Source: Scandinavium hiltneri | GTDB lineage: Bacteria; Pseudomonadota; Gammaproteobacteria; Enterobacterales; Enterobacteriaceae | Length of the DNA stretch: 64,000 nucleotides | Direction: 5' to 3' | Assembly: GCF_024764835.1 (NCBI RefSeq) | Contig: NZ_JALIGE010000076.1 | Coordinates: forward strand, 620,001-684,000 | Made by a program: the position numbers and the translations under genes | Notes under the pieces: generated by a model | The model's input: only the letters and a program-made list of their open reading frames with translations | Databases searched by the model: none | Told to the model about the DNA's origin: nothing | Part shown: positions 58,314 to 64,000 of the stretch, piece by piece | Position numbering within the stretch: position 1 is the stretch's first letter | How the letters are laid out: each line of letters opens with the position of its first letter

Positions 58314-59726
58314 TCAGAAAATGGTGAACGGGGCGATAACGATGAATTTCACGTCACGCTCATCCTGGAAGATGTTGCCGTAACCGCCGCCATAGCTCGG
58401 GATGTCGGAGTGGTTGTCGTATTGAGTAAAGTGCAGCTTGAACAACGTGCCTTTCGCTCGCCCTTCCTGAACGGTGTACATCGCATCAAGGCTGTAAGCT
58501 GACTCTTTAATTTTGTTCGAGGATATATCTTCGCGCTGACCTGCGCTATTGATAAGCCAGTCAGACGGTTTGGCATCCCAGGCATAAACATAAGACGCGC
58601 CCACGGCAAAGCCCGGCATATCCCAGTTTTTCAGATCATACATACCGCCAAAGAACACCGCTTTTTCGCCATTGGCGTTGAAATCTGAGCGGTTATCCCA
58701 CCAGATATCCAGTCGGCCGTTGGAAGACGCATAGGTTGGGGTCATACGCTGAAGGAAGTAACCCTGCTGCCCTTCCGCTTTTACCCATGTTCCTTCGAGA
58801 CGCAGGTCAACAACGTCGCCCACTTTATAACCGAGGGTCAGAGCCTGTAACCACGCGGTACCGTCATAGATATCGTTGATAGTGTTGCTGCTGACGGTGT
58901 CACGCGCACCGTAGAACTGGTAACTGGTCGAGAGCGGCGCCCCGGCAACATCAAATTTATAGCTGGCTTTGGCGAAGTACTGATCCATAAAGCCTTCTGC
59001 CTGACCGAATGCTGCTTCGAGCACCAGGTCATTTTTGAAGTCGTATTTAGCACCGATGGAGTGCAGGTACTCCACTTTGGTTTTCTTGTCGTTCTGATAG
59101 AAATGGTCAGTTTCGAGGTGCCATGGCGCTTTGTACTCGTTGGTCCACATATACGAGAAGCTCAACGCCCCAGCATCGCCGTAATCAAAATTAGCCCCGG
59201 CTTCAGCACCCTGATAAGTACCAGGCATGAAGCTCCAGTGCGGCGCTAACAGGGTCTGGCCAGTAGGCTGAATATAACCTGCACGCGCCCAGGTCGGCCC
59301 CAGTTTAAATTTCGCGGCGGCTTTATACAGGCTGATCCCGCTCTTATCGCCAGACCAGTCTTCGTCATAGCCTTTGTTAATCGAGGAGAACGCGATTTCG
59401 TTTGGGTGACCGCTTTCGGCGGATTCAGCCATTTCGATTGCGGTGAAGGCCGCAATATCCAGGCCGATAAAATCTGCAGCATAACCCGACTGGAAGTCGA
59501 GGTTGGCGTTCCAGGTGGAGTGAGAAAGGTTGGTTTTGTACTTGTCGCCGTCGGTTACATCTTTACGGTCACGCTCACGCTGCCAATAATAGATGCCGCC
59601 GGTTAAGGTTGAATCGTCTACGAATCCTGCTGCACTGGCTTGCGGAACTGCAATCCAGCCCGACATTGCGGTGACCCCGGCAATAGCCAGCGCCAGCGTA
59701 CTACGTTTGCCACTGAACGTACGCAT
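58314..59726 (-). CDS. chiP: Chitoporin
   Basis: 470 residues (E. coli 468). OprD-family outer-membrane porin for chitooligosaccharides. Signal peptide MRTFSGKRSTLALAIAGVTA ... ASAAGFVDDSTLTGGIYYW; many amphipathic strands with aromatic girdles; C-terminal FIVIAPFTIF ends in Phe. Start ATG at 59726 with AAGAGGA upstream; a longer frame to 59795 removes the signal-peptide start. Its ribosome-binding region contains an 11-base perfect ChiX target. Confidence 0.95.
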   Translation of the reverse strand: MRTFSGKRSTLALAIAGVTAMSGWIAVPQASAAGFVDDSTLTGGIYYWQRERDRKDVTDGDKYKTNLSHSTWNANLDFQSGYAADFIGLDIAAFTAIEMAESAESGHPNEIAFSSINKGYDEDWSGDKSGISLYKAAAKFKLGPTWARAGYIQPTGQTLLAPHWSFMPGTYQGAEAGANFDYGDAGALSFSYMWTNEYKAPWHLETDHFYQNDKKTKVEYLHSIGAKYDFKNDLVLEAAFGQAEGFMDQYFAKASYKFDVAGAPLSTSYQFYGARDTVSSNTINDIYDGTAWLQALTLGYKVGDVVDLRLEGTWVKAEGQQGYFLQRMTPTYASSNGRLDIWWDNRSDFNANGEKAVFFGGMYDLKNWDMPGFAVGASYVYAWDAKPSDWLINSAGQREDISSNKIKESAYSLDAMYTVQEGRAKGTLFKLHFTQYDNHSDIPSYGGGYGNIFQDERDVKFIVIAPFTIF

Positions 59727-59733
59727 GTGTATA

Positions 59734-59744
59734 TCCTCTTTGAC
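59734..59744 (-). promoter_or_regulatory. ChiX small-RNA target over the chiP ribosome-binding site
   Basis: The chiP mRNA reads GTCAAAGAGGA here, complementary over 11 bases to the ChiX (MicM) seed TCCTCTTTGAC as I remember it from E. coli. The site includes the Shine-Dalgarno AGAGGA, so pairing would block translation until chitosugar mRNAs titrate ChiX. Confidence 0.75.
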
Positions 59745-59837
59745 TTTTAAAAACGCGTTCGCAAGGCGAACAGCGATAAAAAATAAGTACTGCAAAAAAG
59801 TAGCGAGGCAAAAAAGTCCTAACGCTATGCATGTAGA

Positions 59838-59861
59838 CTATTTTTCGCGACGCGAATTATC
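59838..59861. promoter_or_regulatory. NagC-like operator of chiP
   Basis: CTATTTTTCGCGACGCGAATTATC contains the perfect palindrome TTCGCG-A-CGCGAA flanked by A/T-rich arms, the layout of NagC sites. E. coli chiP is NagC-repressed. It lies about 120 bases upstream of the chiP ATG. Confidence 0.6.
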
Positions 59862-60076
59862 AATCCTTTTTCCGCACAAAAACGCAAGATTATGACAGGG
59901 CGCACATATTTGATTGCGTTTTGTTACATGTGCACGTTGCAGTATGAAGCTACGAGAACCGCTAATAGCAGGGGTTTCTAAATAAGAAGGGAAAAATGGC
60001 ACTGAAAAATGTAACAAGGCCGGGGCGCTGTTTCATGAATGAAAATGATATTATTTCGCATCACAAAAATGACATA

Positions 60077-60107
60077 AAAAAAGCGCCGCATTGCGCGACG
60101 CTTTTTA
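60077..60107 (-). terminator. glnS terminator
   Basis: Minus strand AAAGCGTCGC - GCAAT - GCGGCGCTTT followed by TTTTATG; 10-bp stem with one G-T pair, 26 bases after the glnS stop codon. Confidence 0.85.
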
Positions 60108-60126
60108 CTTTTAGCAGAAGCGAAAC

Positions 60127-61794
60127 TTATTCGCCTACTTTTGCCCAGGTATCACGTAGGCCAACGGTACGGTTAAATACCAGCTTATCTGCGGTGCTGT
60201 AGCGGCTATCGAGGCAGAAGTAACCTTCACGCTCGAACTGGTGCGCTTTACCCGCTTGTGCGGCTTTGAGCGATGGCTCAGCATAGCCCTGCTTGATAAC
60301 CAGTGATTCCTGGTTAATGACGGACAGGAAATCTTCCGCCGCGCCCGGGTTTGGTACGCTGAACAGACGATCGTACAGGCGAATCTCAACCGGCAGCGCG
60401 TGGTGTGCGCTTACCCAATGGATAACGCCTTTCACTTTACGGCCATCAGCCGGATCTTTGCTCAGGGTTTCCGCATCGTAAGTACAGAAGATGGTGGTGA
60501 TGTTGCCTTCCGCATCTTTCTCTACGTGCTCGGCTTTAATGACGTAGGCATTACGCAGACGCACTTCTTTACCCATCACCAGACGCTTGTACTGTTTGTT
60601 CGCTTCTTCACGGAAATCAGCGCGATCGATCCAGATCTCACCGCTGAATGGCACATCACGGCTGCCCATTTCTGGTTTGCTCGGGTGGTTCGGCATGGTG
60701 ACGATTTCGCTTTCGCCCTGCGGGTAGTTTTCGATAACCAGTTTAACCGGATCGATAACCGCCATCGCACGTGGCGCGTTTTCATTCAGATCTTCACGAA
60801 TACAGGATTCCAGAGAAGCGATTTCTATGGTGTTGTCCTGTTTGGTCACGCCAATGCGCTTGCAGAACTCGCGGATAGACGCGGCGGTATAACCACGACG
60901 ACGCAGACCAGAGATGGTCGGCATACGCGGGTCATCCCAGGCTTCCACATGCTTGTCGGTCACCAGCAGATTCAGCTTACGCTTGGACATTACGGTGTAT
61001 TCCAGGTTCAGACGAGAGAACTCGTACTGACGCGGATGAACCGGGATAGAAATGTTGTCGAGCACCCAGTCATACAGACGACGGTTGTCCTGGAATTCCA
61101 GCGTACACAGCGAGTGCGTAATGCCTTCCAGCGCATCGCTGATGCAGTGGGTGAAGTCATACATCGGGTAGATGCACCACTTGCTGCCGGTCTGGTGGTG
61201 ATCGGCAAATTTAATGCGATACAGTACCGGGTCACGCATGACGATGAACGGAGACGCCATGTCGATTTTGGCACGCAGACACGCTTTACCTTCTTCGAAA
61301 CCGCCCGCACGCATTTTTTCAAATAGCGCCAGGTTCTCTTCCACGCTGCGATCGCGGTGCGGACTATTTTTACCCGGCTGCGTCAGGGTACCGCGATATT
61401 CACGGATTTCGTCTGCGGAGAGTTCGTCCACATACGCCAGACCTTTGTTGATAAGCTCAATCGCATACTGATGCAGCTTATCGAAATAGTCAGAGGAGTA
61501 ACAAATCTCGCCGGACCAGTGGAAACCTAACCACTCAACGTCTTGCTTGATGGACTCAACGTATTCGATGTCTTCTTTCACCGGGTTGGTGTCATCGAAA
61601 CGCAGGTTGCATTGGCCCTGGTAATCCTGAGCAATGCCGAAGTTCAGGCAGATAGATTTTGCATGACCGATGTGCAAATACCCGTTCGGCTCAGGCGGAA
61701 AACGGGTATGCACGGTCGTGTGCTTACCACTGGCCAGATCTTCATCGATGATCTGGCGAATAAAGTTAGTCGGGCGGGCTTCTGCCTCACTCAT
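60127..61794 (-). CDS. glnS: Glutaminyl-tRNA synthetase
   Basis: 555 residues (E. coli 554). Class I synthetase charging tRNA-Gln. HIGH motif in PPEPNGYLHIGHAKS, KMSKS-type loop in EYTVMSKRKLNLL, followed by the two beta-barrel anticodon-binding domains. The start is the ATG at 61794 (MSEAEARPTNFIRQIID); the open frame runs 50 codons further upstream into the intergenic terminator and is not used. Same strand as nagE, separated by 181 bases with a terminator. Confidence 0.97.
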   Translation of the reverse strand: MSEAEARPTNFIRQIIDEDLASGKHTTVHTRFPPEPNGYLHIGHAKSICLNFGIAQDYQGQCNLRFDDTNPVKEDIEYVESIKQDVEWLGFHWSGEICYSSDYFDKLHQYAIELINKGLAYVDELSADEIREYRGTLTQPGKNSPHRDRSVEENLALFEKMRAGGFEEGKACLRAKIDMASPFIVMRDPVLYRIKFADHHQTGSKWCIYPMYDFTHCISDALEGITHSLCTLEFQDNRRLYDWVLDNISIPVHPRQYEFSRLNLEYTVMSKRKLNLLVTDKHVEAWDDPRMPTISGLRRRGYTAASIREFCKRIGVTKQDNTIEIASLESCIREDLNENAPRAMAVIDPVKLVIENYPQGESEIVTMPNHPSKPEMGSRDVPFSGEIWIDRADFREEANKQYKRLVMGKEVRLRNAYVIKAEHVEKDAEGNITTIFCTYDAETLSKDPADGRKVKGVIHWVSAHHALPVEIRLYDRLFSVPNPGAAEDFLSVINQESLVIKQGYAEPSLKAAQAGKAHQFEREGYFCLDSRYSTADKLVFNRTVGLRDTWAKVGE

Positions 61795-61918
61795 CGCGGG
61801 TTCCTCAAGGCGTAGACAACATATAACGGCGTATGATCTTATAAGCTGCGTGCGGAGACAACCCTTACTTAGAGAAAAAGCGCGGTTAGCTGTTGATCTG
61901 GGTTGTCTTGCCCCATAA

Positions 61919-61952
61919 AAAAGCGGCGGAGGATTTCCCCCCACCGCTTAAG
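61919..61952 (-). terminator. nagE terminator
   Basis: Minus strand AAGCGGTGG...CCTCCGCCGCTTTTTTA: an imperfect GC-rich stem with a T-run, 24 bases past the nagE stop codon and upstream of glnS. Confidence 0.75.
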
Positions 61953-61975
61953 GCACAAACCCTACTCAGGAACGA

Positions 61976-63997
61976 TTACTTGCCTTTAATCTCATACAGC
62001 GGTGTTACGCCTGCAACAACCTGACCCTGCGCCTTGATAACCAGGCCGCTAAAGTCGTCGATGTTGCTACAGACTACCGGACTAATCATTGAGCGTGCAT
62101 TGGCGTTCAGGAAGTCCAAGTCCATTTCCAGGACCGGCTGACCTGCAACCACTTCTGCACCCTCTTCTACCAGGCGAGTGAAGCCCTGGCCGTTCAGCGC
62201 AACGGTATCGATACCCATGTGGACAACGATTTCCGCGCCGTTCTCGGTTTCGAGGCAGAACGCATGGTTGGTGTTGAAGATTTTAACGATGGTGCCTGCC
62301 GCCGGAGAAACCACCGTTTTTTCGGTTGGTTTCACTGCCACGCCGTCGCCTACCGCTTTGCTGGCGAAGGCTTCATCAGGAACCTGTTCCAGCGCAACCA
62401 CATCACCAGTCACTGGAGAAACCAGCGTGGCGATAGTTGCTGCGTTTGGCACCGCCTGCGGTTTTGCCGTTGCAGGTGCTACGACCGGAGTTGGCGCTGC
62501 TTCTGCTGCAGCTACCGGGCCGGTGGTTTTCATCGCGTTAGCGATTTTTTCTGCCACGAAGCCAACGATAATCTGCACGCTGGTTTTGTTCAGACGAATC
62601 ACACCCGACGCACCCAGGCGTTTTGCCAGCGCTTCGTTGACCAGAGAGGAGTCTTTCACGTTCAGACGCAGACGGGTGATACAAGCATCAATCCCGGTCA
62701 GGTTGTCTGAGCCACCAACGGCGGCGATGTACTGGCGAGCCAGTTCAGTCGCGTCCTGCTCTTTGTCACTGCTCACATTCACGTCCTGACCATCGGCTTC
62801 GCTACCGGCAACAGCCAGTTCGCGGCCCGGAGTCATCAGGTTGAATTTGAGGATAGTGAAACGGAACACCACGTAGTAGATAACGAAGAACACCAGACCC
62901 TGAGGGATAAGCATCCACCAGTGTGTCGCCAGCGGGTTACGCGAGGACAGCACCATATCCACCAGACCGGCGCTGAAGCCGAAGCCCGCAATCCAGTGCA
63001 TGCTGGCAGCGATGAACACGGAGATACCGGTCAGCACAGCGTGGATGAAGTACAGAACTGGCGCCACGAACATGAAGGAGAATTCCAGAGGCTCGGTGAT
63101 ACCGGTGAAGAAGGCCGCGAATGCGCCTGCCATCATGATACCCAGCACTTTGGCTTTGTTTTCCGGACGTGCACAGTGGTAAATCGCCAATGCCGCACCT
63201 GGCAGACCGAACATCATAATCGGGAAGAAGCCCGCCTGATAACGACCAGTGATACCCACAACCGCTTTGCCGGCTTCAATAGACTGCGCGCCGCCAAGGA
63301 AGTTAGGAATGTCGTTAATACCGGCAACGTCAAACCAGAATACGGAGTTCAGTGCGTGGTGCAGACCCACTGGAATAAGCAGACGGTTGAAGAACGCGTA
63401 CACGCCTGCACCGACAGAACCCAGTTTCTGAATGTGTTCACCAAATGCCACCAAGCCATCGAAGATAACCGGCCAAACATACATCAGAACGAAAGCGACC
63501 GCGATCATGACGAAGGACGTCAGGATGGGTACCAGACGGCGACCGCTGAAGAACGACAGCGCTTTTGGCAGTTCAACGCTGCTGAAGCGGTTGTACAGTT
63601 CCGCGGAGATGATACCGACGAGGATACCGACGAACTGGTTGCTAATCTTACCAAAGGCCGCTGGAACCTGGTCCAGTGGAATTTGTTGGATCATCGACAC
63701 CGCTGCTGGTGAGCAGAGGGTTGTTAAAACGAGGAAACCGACAAAGCCGGTCAGTGCTGCTGCACCGTCTTTATCTTTGGACATACCGTAAGCCACACCA
63801 ATCGCAAACAACACAGACATGTTGTCGATGATTGCGGAGCCAGATTTAATGAAGAACGCGGCCAGTGCGTTAGATCCGCCCCAGCCCACCGGGTCAATCC
63901 AGTAGCCGACACCCATCAGGATGGCTGCGGCAGGCAGCGTGGCCACTGGCACCATTAGTGCGCGGCCAACTTTTTGTAAATAACCTAGAACACTCAC
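61976..63997 (-). CDS. nagE: PTS N-acetylglucosamine EIICBA, variant membrane domain
   Basis: 673 residues if the GTG at 63997 is the start; the window ends three bases later, so no ribosome-binding site can be seen and the 5' end is provisional. EIIC (about 1-390) with FFPIMMFGLPGAALAIY and TGITEPLEFSFMFVAPVLY; EIIB (about 415-490) with phospho-Cys in GIDACITRLRL; Ala/Pro linker; EIIA (about 520-673) with phospho-His in EIVVHMGIDTVALNG. EIIA and its linker nearly match E. coli NagE, whereas the EIIC part (opening MSVLGYLQKVGRALMVPVATLPAAAI) differs strongly and is about 25 residues longer. The chromosomal position beside glnS is that of nagE. Confidence 0.88.
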   Translation of the reverse strand: MSVLGYLQKVGRALMVPVATLPAAAILMGVGYWIDPVGWGGSNALAAFFIKSGSAIIDNMSVLFAIGVAYGMSKDKDGAAALTGFVGFLVLTTLCSPAAVSMIQQIPLDQVPAAFGKISNQFVGILVGIISAELYNRFSSVELPKALSFFSGRRLVPILTSFVMIAVAFVLMYVWPVIFDGLVAFGEHIQKLGSVGAGVYAFFNRLLIPVGLHHALNSVFWFDVAGINDIPNFLGGAQSIEAGKAVVGITGRYQAGFFPIMMFGLPGAALAIYHCARPENKAKVLGIMMAGAFAAFFTGITEPLEFSFMFVAPVLYFIHAVLTGISVFIAASMHWIAGFGFSAGLVDMVLSSRNPLATHWWMLIPQGLVFFVIYYVVFRFTILKFNLMTPGRELAVAGSEADGQDVNVSSDKEQDATELARQYIAAVGGSDNLTGIDACITRLRLNVKDSSLVNEALAKRLGASGVIRLNKTSVQIIVGFVAEKIANAMKTTGPVAAAEAAPTPVVAPATAKPQAVPNAATIATLVSPVTGDVVALEQVPDEAFASKAVGDGVAVKPTEKTVVSPAAGTIVKIFNTNHAFCLETENGAEIVVHMGIDTVALNGQGFTRLVEEGAEVVAGQPVLEMDLDFLNANARSMISPVVCSNIDDFSGLVIKAQGQVVAGVTPLYEIKGK

Positions 63998-64000
63998 TTT

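Larger units (their letters stand above)
59727..60126. promoter_or_regulatory. chiP upstream region
   Basis: 400 bases between chiP and the glnS 3' end. It holds the ChiX target, a NagC-like operator (59838-59861), AT-rich promoter sequence and the glnS terminator (60077-60107). An open frame starting at 59996 runs through that terminator into glnS and is not credible as a gene. Confidence 0.6.

Noticed and set aside
59996..60202. 68-codon plus-strand frame starting MALKNVTRPG with an AAGGG upstream
   Set aside because: It reads through the glnS terminator and into the glnS 3' end on the opposite strand; no relative is recalled at this place.

Overview
The window is a chromosomal segment from a member of the Enterobacteriaceae. 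Gene content and order follow the Escherichia coli aroG–nagE region (about 17 min) almost gene for gene, with proteins very close to the E. coli ones. ERIC and REP-type repeats are present, and the local differences suggest an Enterobacter/Lelliottia/Leclercia/Kosakonia-like genome. Species cannot be fixed from the sequence alone. No prophage, insertion sequence or CRISPR array is visible.

Layout, left to right. Positions 1-4000 hold the 5' end of aroG with its TyrR box, ybgS, zitB, and the nadA-pnuC NAD-precursor operon with a NadR box. Positions 3900-4900 hold a minus-strand tRNA operon (four tRNA-Lys, one tRNA-Val) interspersed with repeats that carry only the 3' end of a tRNA-Lys. Positions 4980-10550 hold the Tol-Pal operons (ybgC-tolQRA-tolB-pal-cpoB), and an ERIC element supplies the start codon of ybgC. 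Positions 10827-13965 hold cydABX-ybgE (cytochrome bd). Positions 14647-20124 hold the mannosylglycerate system mngAB/mngR.

Positions 20200-25849 are an accessory cluster that the E. coli region as I know it lacks. It comprises a KdgM-like outer-membrane porin gene, diverging from an ExuT-like MFS transporter, a secreted alginate-lyase-family protein and a cytoplasmic heparinase II/III-like lyase. A near-perfect KdgR-type palindrome and a CRP-like site lie between the two transcription units. The set reads as a complete import and depolymerisation route for a uronate polysaccharide. It is the best candidate here for an undescribed system.

Positions 25937-37709 hold the TCA block sucDCBA-sdhBADC and the divergent gltA. 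A second ERIC interrupts the sucB-sucC gap. A 118-bp palindromic element plus a REP pair lies between sucA and sdhB. Positions 37860-44644 hold pxpC-pxpB-ybgI (pxpA, nei and abrB are missing next to gltA), dtpD, phrB, a full-length DUF523-DUF1722 ybgA, and ybfA. Positions 44944-52740 hold the high-affinity K+ system kdpFABCDE. Positions 52797-64000 hold pgm, seqA, ybfF, ybfE, fldA, uof-fur, chiQ-chiP, glnS and a nagE whose membrane domain differs markedly from the E. coli protein.

Much of the window encodes core energy metabolism (TCA cycle, cytochrome bd, NAD precursors), envelope maintenance, and sugar or peptide uptake. It is dense in regulatory sites for TyrR, NadR, FNR, CRP, KdpE and NagC, and in RNA-level control (ChiX target, uof leader, a probable SdhX). 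All function calls come from remembered family sequences and visible motifs; no database search was run.
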